A stretch of DNA of 64,000 nucleotides from Phoronis australis (lineage: Eukaryota; Phoronida; Phoronidae). Below, piece by piece: positions 33,801 to 44,699 of this stretch. The position numbers and the translations under genes are program-made. The stretch covers positions 15,950 through 79,949 of the forward strand of contig NMRA01000845.1 in NCBI GenBank assembly GCA_002633005.1, written 5' to 3'. Below the pieces are notes generated by a model. That model did no database searches. It was not told the DNA's origin and saw nothing but the letters and a program-made list of their open reading frames with translations. Numbering within the stretch: position 1 is the first letter of the stretch; each line of letters starts with the position of its first letter.

Positions 33801-35637
33801 AGTAAAAAAGAACAGTGTGTCGCGCTCATGATACGCGCACATGCCCTTTCCTAAGTGGTTGCATCATCTCTCGGAAGACGATGGCAGTGTCACAGAAACA
33901 AAACTTATTCTAAAATTCTAACAACTTGAATGAAACCTGTTCCGATAAATTGATGTGACATGTACGCAACCTCGTAGAAGAGAAGAACAGTTGATTTGAA
34001 TAATCGGACAAAAAGTGGCCAATAGCCGACTATTTCATGGCACCGAAGCCGACTCAAAACAACGCACCACAATATAAGCAGCATAATAACGTCTGAATGA
34101 CAAGTTTTCTTGAACACCGATGAATAGTTTAGTTTACTCATGGAAGGGTGTCGTTTTTAATGACAGTTATTTTGTGTCAGATTTTATTTGTTCAGCAAAG
34201 TTGTATATTTAGTTCACAGCTTTGCACGAAGGCTAGTTATGACGATACTTTACCCGAGATCCAGTTATCTCAGCCTCGTCCTCAAGCCCCAAGATGGCGC
34301 TGATTGATTTAGTCATTCGATCCTGGTTGTGGGAAATGAACTGTCAGATTAATGACATATTTTTTCGAAAATCGACGAAATATCACGAGTAATATGAAGT
34401 TATATCAACTTTGAAGTTTTCTGCAATATAATATAAAATGAAAACTAACGGTATATTGCAGCGATTTAGGTCTAAATTATTACAAAATTAACGTATTTTG
34501 ATTTGAAAACTGATTAATCCCAATTATACTGTAAATAAAATACAATTGAAAATAAGTACGCCAACAACCATCATTTCAAACAATAACCAAAACAGAACCT
34601 TCTGTTTCATGAATGACAGCAGCAACACCTCTGAAAATATTTAAAGGTTGCCTTTGTTTTAATGACGTAAATGCAGCGGCCAATCATTGCGCAGAAGGGA
34701 TTTCCCATAACCAAGCCTCAAATGGCTAAACCGATCAGCGCCACCTTGAGGGTTGGGGACGGGGCTGCAGTTATCATCGAACGCGTTTTTTGAAATCATT
34801 AAAACGTCAAATTGGAAAAAAATAGTTTTATTGTGTTTTCTAAAACTAACGCAGTGGTTAAAATATAATTAATGAGCTTAAATTTTTTTAAGTGTTGACC
34901 TGCTTTCAATCGTTTATATTTATGGTGGGGCGGTCAAATTTCAATTCCCGGCAGTCATGTTCAGTGTCCCTTGGTCCCATTTTCTCGTGCGTCGGTCCCA
35001 TTTTATCCCCTTAGGTCCTGTTTGTGGTGAGTCGATCGGATTGGGAGGACCAGCGGTCATGTTTTGGGTCCAGCGGTCATGTTGGTTTTCACCCGTCATC
35101 AAGCCTATGGTGTGCCGACTTTCGCTGGGGCACGCTTTTCTCGTCCACTTGGGTGCAAATCCTGTCAGAGTAAGAATTGTTGGAATCACAAGCGCAGCGT
35201 GCTTCCTCAGTCATGTTATTCAAATGAAGTAATGTCCCGTGCAAAAGGGTGTAGCTGTTCTGACATTATCATTCCTGTACTAAATAGTACGGCAATCACA
35301 CAATTCATTTCACAAACAAAAATGATGTTTTCTTTATTCAGGTGGTATCGGGTTGATGTCGTTTTCAAGGGGATGTGCTCCTCCTTCTGAATCAAAAAGG
35401 AACAAATGCACAGGAGACGTTCACGGGTCAACATGCTTCACGTCATGCGATTCAAGCGATCGATGTAACGGCGGTACAGGCATTCCACCAGGTTACAATG
35501 AAAAAGGAGAGAGACAGACATCTGGTGGAAATCGAAAAGTAAATGGAGGAGGGGACACCTCAGGGATCAACCCGATGAGAATGAACTCTAAATTTCTGAT
35601 CATATTAGTGTTTACGATTAGTCGTAGCGTTTTCTAG
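30814..35637 (+). CDS. Ly6/uPAR-type three-finger protein A (3 exons)
   Basis: Exons 30814-30874, 32668-32820 and 35342-35637 join at GT/AG sites, all in phase 1, to give 169 residues. Exon 1 encodes a 20-residue signal peptide (MKTCLLRFVLFVATTS). Exon 2 starts ECSAIWCYSCSYT, the CxxC opening of Ly6/uPAR/Quiver-type domains, and ends NCSTFCNTQRR. Exon 3 carries RGCAPP, then STCFTSCDSSDRCNGG, the closing CC...CN signature with Asn after the last Cys. Eleven cysteines lie in the mature part. The C-terminus ends in a hydrophobic stretch (FLIILVFTI) after small residues, as expected for GPI attachment. Probable NVT and NCS glycosylation sites are present. Role: extracellular, membrane-anchored binding protein; ligand unknown. 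Introns hold a minisatellite and a foldback element. Gene B is its tandem paralogue. Confidence 0.85.
31575..31690. repeat. Degenerate minisatellite in intron 1 of Ly6 gene A
   Basis: About six units of 15-20 bases carry a core GG.GTAGTGAAC or GGAGTAGCGAACC (near 31587, 31625, 31645, 31665 and 31678). It is imperfect and non-coding. Confidence 0.55.
33322..35098. mobile_element. Foldback element in intron 2 of Ly6 gene A
   Basis: The left arm (about 33322-33507) is the reverse complement, with moderate divergence, of the right arm (about 34928-35098). Both begin ACGGGTGA.AA.CAACATGACC when read inward. Each arm is made of GACC-core units: CATGACCGCCGGACC, ATGGGACCG and CTTGACCGCC, with spacers such as AGGACCTAAGGGG. 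The 1.4-kb interior has no substantial coding frame and contains a second inverted pair (34263-34337 with 34700-34774). The element lies wholly in an intron between in-phase exons, so the gene is not disrupted. Confidence 0.75.
34263..34774. repeat. Nested inverted repeat inside the intron foldback
   Basis: 34263-34337 and 34700-34774 are reverse complements at about 75% by eye. They share AGTTATC, CAGCC.CGTCC.CAA, GATGGCGCTGAT, TTTAG.CATT and GGTT.TGGGAAAT. The spacer is AT-rich. It is probably a separate MITE that inserted into the larger foldback element. Confidence 0.7.
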
Positions 35638-38217
35638 CTTCACTGCTGACACGTTTATTAGACTGACGGTGTAGAACTGCGTGTACGATTGAGATGCAAC
35701 ACAGTTTGTTGTTAGTGATTCTAAACTTCGACTGCCATCTGTGAAGCCATATGTAGTGCCATATTGTTATTTTGATGTGGTGTGAGACTGCCAAAAATAT
35801 TTGCGTTTGCTGTTTCAAGTCATAAAAATACGCCATTTTCTTATTCCTCGCAGTACAATGCAAATTTAGAGCAAATATATGAAGTCATGAGTCTCCTCTC
35901 GTGGTAAAACCTGGAACTACCATTGCAAAAATTGAATTTACTGAACTTGTGAACAGAAATGGATTACCAAACTGTCAGTTTAGCCAGTTAATTTTAGAAA
36001 CTGTTAATAGGAGATACTGGAAAACAATTAGTACAAGATGGCGATAATGATACACTATTTCCATTCCATATCTCTCACACCCGAGAACGTTTCAACAGTC
36101 TTACCGTTACAATGTTAGTAGGTACACTTTGAGCATTTTCAATTTAACAAAATCGAAGTAAGCCCTGAAATTCCATGAAAAAATCACACCGACTGCTTTA
36201 TCAAATTAGATAAGAACTGGATCTTGTGATCTTGACGTAACAAATAGAATTCTCAAGTTACAGATATCGTCGTTCCTTGCACAGTGGGTTCGACTTTGTT
36301 TTAAACAAAGAAAGAAATATTATTTCCTAAAAAGAAATAGATTGCAGTGCCAAACCTAAATAAAAAGAAGCTTGTTCTCAAAGCTCCGGCCTCTTTATTT
36401 TCTCATCAAACTGTTTCTCAGAAGATGCTAACCCAACCTGACGGCAATTTCTCAGTTTGTTAATTCAGTTTACATGTATGTGTAACGTCTTGTGAACTTT
36501 AGGTACAAGATCCCTTATGCGCAAAAAAACAATGCTTTTCAAGCGAGGTTAGAATAAATGAGTGGCAACCCGGGGAGCTCTTAGCAGTCAATAGGGTTAG
36601 GGCCACGCTGCGCCGCCAGTACACTCCAATTAAATGGTGTATTCTTTCTGCTTTCAGAATACATGTAGCTTTCATACTGAGTCAAGTTAATACGTAGACA
36701 TTTTGGTAAATACACAATTGGACTGATAAGTTTGCTGAAAACCTTGTGCAGCCATTCAAGGTAGCCCGTTTTAACCTTAGCCATACTTTTCATGTTATCT
36801 GTCAGCAGACAAGTAGAATGACCTCATTTGGTCACTATTTAGTTTTAACGTTCAGTCATTGTTCCAGATCTTTTAAAAACACAATACAGGGACAGGGATA
36901 ACAGAAGATGGCGTACTGCTATTTTAATATCAAAACATATGTTTTATATTTATCTTATTTAAAAAGCGAACCGGGCTGCGTTCTGAAACACAACACACTC
37001 GCTAGACAATTGAGAAGAGAAAGCTTGACTAGTAGAACGGAAACGGTGTTTTCAGTAGCAGTGTACACCAATTGCATTTTAGCCAAGCCATCCAATCATT
37101 CAATGGCTGCCATAACGCCAGTGTACGCGAGTTAAGTCCCAATCTTACTTGTGAACCACTTGTTTTCCAGTTGCGTTATGTTGCTCTTCTCTCAAGAAGC
37201 ATGGCCAACGGAACCCTTTGAAAAAAGAACACGGGCGATTCCAATAGCGCTCTCGCGGCGAGAAAAATCTAGCCTAAAACTCTAGCTCTAGTTCAAAATA
37301 AACGACAACATCTCGTGTAATCTCATGAGGTCCTAGCGAGGTCTCGGCCTTATTGAACTGTACCAAAGACGCTAACAAGACTATTCACGAAGGCCGCCGC
37401 CATTATTGTGTCATGTACCGTGGCGACACCTAGCGGGTGTGTGTGGGCCTACGAAGTACGCAAGACGTCAAGTACTATGTCCGTTTTTATTTTGTCTAAT
37501 TTAAACTTGTGAAATGCTGTTGCTTATAAATACTGAGGGTATAAACTATGAGCGGCGTTTTGTAAAAATTAACATATCGGTAGCAAATCGAGTAAATGAA
37601 GAAAAAAATCATAGATACATCATAAGCAGGGGAAGGCAATGGGTGACTAATCAGTGTCGACTGAAAGCCAACTGTAAAAGGCATAATAAGGCTTAAATGT
37701 ACATGGGCCAGTAAAATGAATACCATAGAAGTAAATAAGGATACCTTACTTCCCCGACTCAATGTTTTTAAGGCCTGTCTCAGATAAAAATCGAGACAAC
37801 TAAATGACACTATGAGTGAGTGCAACCAGTTTTAGTAGACATACTCTTCCAAAGTACCCACCAATGTAGGTGCATTTTCCTTCAACACTTCCCAAATTAT
37901 AAAATAAAGCAGTTACCTGCCATACAATCAAACTGTTCATACCACAATAGAAAATAAAATTTAAATTGTACGAAAATCAAGTAGTGTCAATGTATCTCTG
38001 CCATATACCCCTGTGTAATGTTTCATAAACACTGTTAAGCTGTTGTGACAATAATTTTGCACATTTAATATTTCGTTGAAAATGGGAAGGCACTGCATTT
38101 AAATAAGCCCCAAACTCGCGTGGTGCTGCTGCATCTCAGCCATAGACTTTAGTCCGAAGTTTCATCGGAATCTGTCAAGCAGCTTTAACAATAATCAGTA
38201 AACAAGGAACATCTTGT
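35638..38217. other. 3' flank of Ly6 gene A; no further gene
   Basis: It presumably includes the 3' UTR of gene A. No clear AATAAA close to the stop was assigned. The rest of the 2.5 kb shows no domain, repeat copy or splice-supported frame. Confidence 0.5.
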
Positions 38218-38310
38218 GCAGGGGCAGATCCAGGATTTTGCGTGAAGGGGGGGGGGGTTGGCCATGGCAGAGTATTGGCCAGGATTTTGCCCGTCAGACA
38301 TTTGCACACC
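38218..38310. mobile_element. GGGGCGG-type MITE fragment, copy 3
   Basis: It begins CAGGGGCAGATCCAGGATTT and continues GGCAGAGTATTGGCCAGGA and CCCGTCAGACATTTGCA, matching the first two thirds of the copy at 24768. The right inverted end is missing or too diverged to see. Confidence 0.65.
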
Positions 38311-38649
38311 CTGCTGCAGTGGTGTCCAAGTTATGTTGAATATTACCACATGGGTGAGCTTTAACTGAGTATACACGTACATCAGGCAAAAACCAGGTCA
38401 ATAATCCGTTATCAAGAGCAACAGTACGTCAACTACTGCATCGTAAACAGGGGCATTCATTACATCTAACATAAATACATAAACAAGTAATAGTATACAA
38501 CAGGTTTAAAGTCCCATGGACCACTAATCCAAGACACAAACTTCAGGGTAAGGACAATCTTTCCAGTCAAAGGATCTCCATTTTGTTCCGTGGTGCTAAC
38601 ATATCATATAGAACTAAGCACATGTAACTATTCTTATCGCCTACAACAG

Positions 38650-39888
38650 TTACTCATGTATCGAAATTTGAGCCTTCCTGCTCTTGCCTTTTTTGGAGTT
38701 GGCCAAAGATGTTGTCTGGAACTTGAAATAGTAGTGTAATCTACATTTCAAGTAACATTTAAGGACTGTATCTGCTTCCTCTTGATGCACCGCGCACAAC
38801 TTGAGCTGAGGAATTGTTGACGAGACCAACTTCATGAGCTTACTCAGGACCCCCTTTTCTAACACCAGCACCGCCTCAACGTGCCTCTGAAACAGTTTTT
38901 CAACTCGTTTAAGGTAACTCAACAGTGAACTTGAAGGAAAATACAGAGAGCCAAATGCGTCACTAGTATGACTGTATGCCTTAAAGTGGATCATTAGTTC
39001 CTGCTCCTCAACAACAGACTTGCATTCTTTGGTCAGTTTCCCCAAACATTGCTGACACCTGCCTTCAAAAGCCAGTTTGTTCACTACGTAGCCACCAATG
39101 TAACTGATAACTTTAGTCACTGATGAAGAAAGAGGAAAGTCATTTGTCGTATCGAGCAGGGGGAGGACGTCAACAGCAGATTCGTTGTCAGCTTTCCTGT
39201 CGACTAAATCAATTTCTCTTGCCTTGAAGCGCTTGAACACATTTTCCACATCGGTACCCTCATCACTGTCATGAGCTTTTCTCTTTGTAGAACTTCCCTC
39301 ACTTGAATCAGAGGCCGTCAGAGGTTTGAAGCTGAGCTCATGCAAAGAAGCTAAGAGATGATCACCATCCTGGACACAATTCGAACCCTTAACTGGAGCC
39401 ATAAGCATGTTTGTGGACAGTGCTCTGTAGGCATACTGGAACTCCCCAGCTGACGGATTGAAACGATGTCCCCCTTTGGCACGCACTTGAGCGAAGAGAT
39501 TCTCAATACAGTCTTGATTGATCCTGCCGGTCAACAAGTACTTAAAATCACATTCTGTTAACAAATCAGTTGTCAACATTTGGACAGCAGTCAGGCACTG
39601 AAGTAAAGCTTGGAAGCATGGCTGAACTTTACTCTTGTTCACTGTCACCCTCTTTTCCACATTCGTGCGGTGCTGTTCAAGTACTGCCAAATCCTGCATG
39701 GAGTCAGTGAATGGATGATATCCCTTCGATCCTCTGATAGATCGCATATTCAGGAAATCAAAGACATTGTTGACTTGCTTCAGGAAGTTCGCTGTGTTTG
39801 AAGCCGACTGCGGGAGTTTCCCCAATGCCACCAAAGTAAACATTCCAGCATACACCGTGTGTGAGCAAACCTGAGCTGCAAAGCAGAC
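38650..39888 (-). CDS. P-element/THAP9-like transposase, 3' exon
   Basis: A single 412-codon open block follows a clean acceptor (TTATGTTGTAG, then GTCTGC) at 39888 and ends at a stop at 38650. The start AAQVCSHTVYAGMF is the conserved helix region of P/THAP9-type transposases. Later come the family motif TGRINQDCIENLFAQVRAKGG and the FQYAYRALSTNML stretch. The C-terminal segment contains ISYIGGYVVNKL followed by CQQCLGKL, typical of the end of these proteins. It acts (family knowledge) as a cut-and-paste DNA transposase. The upstream catalytic exons are not found in order. The nearest THAP exon on the same strand is at 44373-44530. The long uninterrupted frame suggests recent activity or host use. 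A truncated copy lies at 42617-42962. Confidence 0.8.
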   Translation of the reverse strand, partial: VCFAAQVCSHTVYAGMFTLVALGKLPQSASNTANFLKQVNNVFDFLNMRSIRGSKGYHPFTDSMQDLAVLEQHRTNVEKRVTVNKSKVQPCFQALLQCLTAVQMLTTDLLTECDFKYLLTGRINQDCIENLFAQVRAKGGHRFNPSAGEFQYAYRALSTNMLMAPVKGSNCVQDGDHLLASLHELSFKPLTASDSSEGSSTKRKAHDSDEGTDVENVFKRFKAREIDLVDRKADNESAVDVLPLLDTTNDFPLSSSVTKVISYIGGYVVNKLAFEGRCQQCLGKLTKECKSVVEEQELMIHFKAYSHTSDAFGSLYFPSSSLLSYLKRVEKLFQRHVEAVLVLEKGVLSKLMKLVSSTIPQLKLCAVHQEEADTVLKCYLKCRLHYYFKFQTTSLANSKKGKSRKAQISIHE

Positions 39889-40856
39889 CTACAACATAAA
39901 GCATTTATTAATAACTTCATCAACGTTTTACTTAAAACTGGTTAATATTTTAAAAGGATATTTCCTTTCTATTTTTGTCTAAACTTGAAAATCCTGAAAT
40001 AGATGAATTGATATTAATACACAAGGCTCAAAACTTTCCTTCCATGATAGCAAGTGGTTTCTAGCAATGAAGAGGCAAAACACCTGAGAAAGGTATGAAG
40101 CAGTCTAATTTTGAAGGGATTGACCAACCTTGTTAAAAGTGATGTTTTTGAATTTTTCTTTCCCAATGCCTTCTAATGGTCTATTTGTGGGATAACATCG
40201 ATTTCTGTCATGGTTTCGAAAGATTTCAGATGCACTAGTGTGTAGCTGAGCGAGTATTAGTTTATTTAGTATCTGTTTTTAAGTAAGACACAAATTTAAA
40301 TCTGCAACAAATACACTTCCAAGTTCTGTCAAAAATTAATTGACATTGAAAATGCTTTCTGGGCAAGTTGATATTCAATTTGAATGATTTAATAACCTAA
40401 ATCATACGTTAAATTTTGTTCACAGCAGGTGGGTTTATAATACTTTTAGCAATATGAATATAACAGTATCAGGTAACCAGCACTAGCTGAAATCTATAAT
40501 CCTTCCCTACATGTACACAAAACATAACTTAAGGAAGCGATAAACAAAAATGACAATTATGAGAGAGAAACTCACACGCGTTGGTGAAAATGGTGGTAGG
40601 AAAACGTGTTTATCAGTAAGCTTCGATGCCAGTCGTACTTGTAGAATGCAACAACATCTTTCCAGGACGCAGTCTGAAAATCAGAGTCCCATAAAAACTA
40701 ATGATTGTTACGCATGCTTACAAAAATCATTTGGTGGATATTAACAACAACCTCTGGATGGAGAATTATTTTAAAATAGTTAATCTTTTCAGTCTGTCAG
40801 AAAACAAAACGCACAAGTATCCTTTGCTGAATTAGCCATTCCTGGTTGCAGTAGAA
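39543..40856. repeat. 1.3-kb duplication, copy 1
   Basis: This segment is nearly identical to 42617-43932 (1314 versus 1316 bases, with scattered substitutions and small indels). It covers the 5' part of the transposase exon and its upstream intron. It ends one base before a lone N at 40857, so a contig join sits exactly at the duplication edge. Confidence 0.9.
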
Positions 40857-40857
40857 N

Positions 40858-41173
40858 GAATGACAACACGGACTGTTCGTCCTAAGTGACCGTGTACCCA
40901 TCTTTGGAACTGTCTGTAGGCCACGTGTCAAATCCTTTTATCCAGGGGTCTGTCATAGCCATCAGGATATTGGCTTTTGTACTGCAACCATGCAGTCTCC
41001 AAAACACCACGATTGATGTATACAGGTTTAAACCCCCATGCTCCACAATACATTTTTTCTTCTGTGTTAGTTGTCACGCTTCATTTCTTCATCAAGTTTT
41101 GCAACAACCTTGTCAACCTCTTGGCAACACTCTTTCTTCAACAACTGAGGTCTGACAGTTGCCCCAGGTGCAC
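40858..41173 (-). pseudogene. P2X7-C-terminal-like (P2XR_C) domain fragment
   Basis: On the minus strand an exon-like block starts after a TATTGCAG acceptor at 41173. It gives CTWGNCQTSVVEER, then after a frameshift CCQEVDKVVAKLDEE, then a CIVEHGG segment. A further frame gives NRGVLETAWLQYKSQYP and HVAYRQFQRWVHGHLG. This order matches the P2XR_C zinc-binding domain, found at the C-terminus of P2X7 receptors and in many stand-alone invertebrate proteins. At least two frameshifts and a stop make it a pseudogene. It is cut off by the lone N at 40857, so the end is an assembly break. The acidic exon at 42156-42383 may be its N-terminal part. Confidence 0.7.
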
Positions 41174-41695
41174 CTGCAATATGTGTCAACAATAATACAT
41201 TATTTCAGTAAACATCAAAATTTCGAATTGAAAAATTTACCAAGAGTGCCTCTACCAAATTGAGGGGTGTGCACACGACTTCAGTTTTCAGAAAAATTGG
41301 TTGGAACATCACAACCTAATTATTTTTTTGTACAAATTGATCATATATAGTAAAGATATTTACTTTTCATACAAATGAATAGTGCTACACCCATGGCAGT
41401 GGCAGATCATGTCCGGGGGATATAGTATTGGACATTAGTTGTTTGATTTTTTAGCTGACCCTAAGACAAAAGGTAGTTGGCTCAATGTTCATCGACATGA
41501 AATGGTTGTCTCCATTTCAAGCATCGCCTTACAAAATAAAACTGTTTTGGAACACATGTATAGATTGATATAGGTCCGAGTTGACTTGAGTACGAAAATG
41601 AAATGACTTGTTCTATAACCTATAGAATTATGCCCTCCCCAGCATCAAGGTGAGAAAGTCTAAATTATAAAATTGCAATTCTTTCATCCTCTTCT
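41174..41695. other. Intron-like sequence
   Basis: Non-coding stretch upstream, in the minus sense, of the P2XR_C fragment. No domain seen. Confidence 0.4.
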
Positions 41696-41699
41696 TTAC

Positions 41700-41889
41700 A
41701 AATCACAGTCGATTATTCCAAAGTGGTTCTCATTCATTCCCTTGCATACATTTATTCACTCACTAGTAACACCCCGCTCAGTCTCGGAGAAGTAAGAGAC
41801 AATTTTGTCCAATGCTTAATTGCATGCCAGTGAAACCCAGGATTCGAACCTGAGTCTCACGAGCTCAAACCACTGAGTCACACTGTCTA
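41700..41889 (-). mobile_element. tRNA-derived SINE
   Basis: Read on the minus strand, the head (41889 to about 41826) has an A-box-like TGACTCAGTGGTTTGAGC at 41863-41880. A perfect B-box GGTTCGAATCC lies at 41840-41850, a spacing typical of RNA polymerase III internal promoters. A tRNA-unrelated body follows (GCATTGGACAAAATTGTC and on). The clover leaf is degenerate, so a functional tRNA is unlikely. No poly-A tail was clearly delimited. Confidence 0.6.
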
Positions 41890-42155
41890 CAAATAATCAG
41901 AGACCTAACACTTTTTGAGTGATTTGCTATAATGCAAAAAAATCCCAGTTTTATCACTGAAACTGGTATTTATCCACGGCTAAAACACGATTCACCAACG
42001 GGGACATGAGCGCCTGGGACTGACTGGTAAAGCACATACTTTTGAATTAAAAAAGACCAAGTTATAATTCGCGGTTATAGGATACATATTGATAATATTC
42101 TTACCAATCACTAACATCTAATCGCAACTCCTGCGCACCTTCAGCCTGTTGACGT

Positions 42156-42383
42156 TCACAGGACGAACCCGCTGGGAGTGAGTCTTCGGCGACCAGAGAA
42201 AGGGTCGTGAAAGGGATTGAGGGAAAACGGCTCCAATACAGAAAAGCTGTGAACACATATTGTTCCTCTGGGATCTGTCACCTCCACGTCCGAAAGGTCG
42301 GAATCATCTGAAAAGTCCAGCTGTCCGTCCCTGTATCGTTCAAAGTATTCCTCATCTACGCTGCTGTACTCACTTGGACACAC
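42156..42383 (-). pseudogene. Acidic N-terminal exon, probably of the P2XR_C-like gene
   Basis: The minus-strand frame encodes SEYSSVDEEYFERYRDGQLDF-type acidic sequence, with FSDDSDLSDVEV, then a hydrophobic/Pro-containing FSVLEPFSLNPF motif. Serine-aspartate-rich starts followed by a (Y)xFEP-like motif are typical of the N-termini of invertebrate P2X7-like (P2XR_C) proteins. The order and strand agree with the fragment at 40858-41173. No start codon is secure. Confidence 0.45.
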
Positions 42384-42616
42384 ATTGCTTCCTTTGTGTT
42401 CCCCAACACCACGTCACAGATGTGTAACGAATGAAAATGGCACCGTTTCTATTCTCCGTTACAACGGTGGCGTTACAACACCACGGCACTAAATATGTAA
42501 ATAACTTTGTATAGCGCCGTACAATTCAGTTAATGTTAGGAATATAGCAATGATAATAAACTAGAATTTAGACCATATTGTTGTTCAGATTGGTTTGGAC
42601 CTTGAAATTTCCTCTT

Positions 42617-42962
42617 TAAAATCACACTCTGTTAACAAATCAGTTGTCAACATTTGGACAGCAGTCAGGCACTGAAATAAAGCTTGGAAGCATGGCTGAA
42701 CTTTACTCTTGTTCACTGTCAACCTCTTTTCCACAATTGCGCGGTGCTGTTCAAGTACTGCCAAATCCTGCATGGAGTCAGTGAATGGATGATATCCCTT
42801 CGATCGTCTGATAGATCGCACATTCAGGAAATCAAAGACATTGTTGACTTGCTTCAGGAAGTTCGCTGTGTTTGAAGCCGACTGCGGGAGTTTCCCCAAT
42901 GCCACCAAAGTAAACATTCCAGCATACACCGTGTGTGAGCAAACCTGAGCTGCAAAGCAGAC
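42617..42962 (-). pseudogene. Truncated copy of the P/THAP9-like transposase exon
   Basis: This is the duplicate of 39543-39888. It has the same acceptor at 42962 and the same AAQVCSHTVYAGMF start, with about six substitutions. Homology stops abruptly at 42617. The frame then runs into unrelated sequence and ends within a few codons, so the 3' two thirds of the exon are absent. Confidence 0.8.
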
Positions 42963-43932
42963 CTACAACATGAAGCATTTATTAATAACTTCATCAACGT
43001 TTTACTTAAAACTGGTTAATATTTTTAAAAGGATATTTTCTTTCTATTTTTTGTCTAAACTTGAAAATCCTGAAATAGCTTAATTGATATTAATACACAA
43101 GGCTCAAAACTTTCCTTCCATGATAGCAAGTGGTTACTAGCAATGAAGAGGCAAAACACCTGAGAAAGGTATGAAGCAGTCTAATTTTGAAGGGATTGTC
43201 CAACCTTGTTAAAAGTGATGTTTTTGAATTTTTCTTTCCCAGTGCCTTCTAATGGTCTATTTGTGGTATAACATCGATTTCTGTTATGGTTTCGAAAGAT
43301 TTCAGATGCACTAGTGTGTAGCTGAGCGAGTATTAGTTTATTTAGTATCTGTTTTTAAGTAAGACACAAATTTAAATCTGCAACAAATACACCTCCAAGT
43401 TCTGTCAAAAACTAATTGACATTGAAAATGCTTTCTGGGCAAGTTGGTATTCAATTTGAATGATTTAATAACCTAAATCATACGTTAAATTTTGTTCACA
43501 GCAGGTGGGTTTATAATACTTTTAGCAATATGAATATAACAGTATCAGGTAACCAGCACTAGCTGAAATCTATAATCCTTCCCTACATGTACACAAAACA
43601 TAACTTAAGGAAACGATAAACAAAAATGACAATTATGAGAGAGAAACTCACACGCATTGGTGAAAATGGTGGTAGGAAAACGTGTTTATCAGTAAGCTTC
43701 GGTGCCAGTCGTACTTGTAGAATGCAACAACATCTTTCCAGGACGCAGTCTGAAAATCAGAGTCCTATAAAAACTAATGATTGTTACGCATGCTTACAAA
43801 AATCATTTGGTGGATATTAACAACAACCTCTGGATGGAGAATTATTTTAAAATAGTTAATCTTTTCAGTCTGTCAGAAAACAAAACGCACAAGTATCCTT
43901 TGCTGAATTAGCCATTCCTGGTTGCAGTAGAA
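42617..43932. repeat. 1.3-kb duplication, copy 2
   Basis: Partner of 39543-40856 in direct orientation, 3.07 kb away. Here the right side continues past the shared GCAGTAGAA into real sequence, whereas copy 1 meets a lone N at that point. Confidence 0.9.
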
Positions 43933-44372
43933 TTTTTGTTGAATTGTACATCAAATGCAACCATTTGCTTATGTCTATTTTCTGCTTTAAGGCACACTTT
44001 GACCTTGTTAGAAGCTTTTAATCAAGCATGTCCAACATCGTACTGCCTCCAACTCACCTTTGCAATCATATGCAAATGACGCAATAGTGCATGGTGGTTG
44101 AGAAGCTGGTGAGTCGAAAGAATCCAACAGAACAATGAACCTCAACAAGAACCAAGAGCAACCTGAAATCAACAAACAAAAGAATAACAAACAAAACAAA
44201 CCTAAAATAAATAAATACAGAGACTTTCTTTAGAGGCATATTGAGTCCTGCTTTGAGTTACATAAAACATTAAACTTACAGGTAAGTCAAGTTCAAATCA
44301 CTCTGCAAACATCACTGGTTGACTAGCAGCATATCCACAAAAAGAATTTTTTGTATCACTCGTCTATCTCAC

Positions 44373-44530
44373 CTGTCTTTATCAGTAGGGAAGCGAAAGA
44401 AGTGCAAGTCGCGATTTTTCACCTGACTGTTGCTGCAGCCATAAGCAGCGCAAAAAGCTCCTCTGCTCCTCTTTTTAGGGACTACAGTCGTCATGTCTTG
44501 TTCTACAGTTGCTTGATGCACCACTACCCT
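44373..44530 (-). CDS. THAP domain exon
   Basis: The minus-strand frame contains GAFCAAYGCSNSQ, then DLHFFRFPTDKDR, and ends at a good donor (GACAG then GTGAGA) at 44373. This is the classical first half of a THAP zinc finger: C-x4-C, then H-F-F-R-F-P. An intron at this point inside THAP domains is common. Candidate start codons include the ATG before TTVVPKKRSRG and others upstream in the same frame, up to 44653. The C-x2-H half was not found downstream. It may be the N-terminal exon of the P/THAP9-like element whose 3' exon is at 38650-39888, but the intervening duplication and breaks prevent proof. Confidence 0.65.
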
Positions 44531-44699
44531 AAGATGGGAATTTTTACGAACTACATGATCAGATGAAATATTTTGTCTCTGCGCCCACTGACCACGAGGA
44601 TCTGCCATATTGGTTTTTTCGCACACACCGCCGCTAGACGTCTCTACGGTCACTGAAACAACAATGGGCGCCCGTGGCCGTCCAATAGGATTTCGCTAG

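Noticed and set aside
40550-43820. Two similar plus-strand 64-aa open frames (40550-40744 and 43626-43820)
   Set aside because: They are the same frame in the 1.3-kb duplication, with no domain. Conservation reflects recent copying, not coding constraint.
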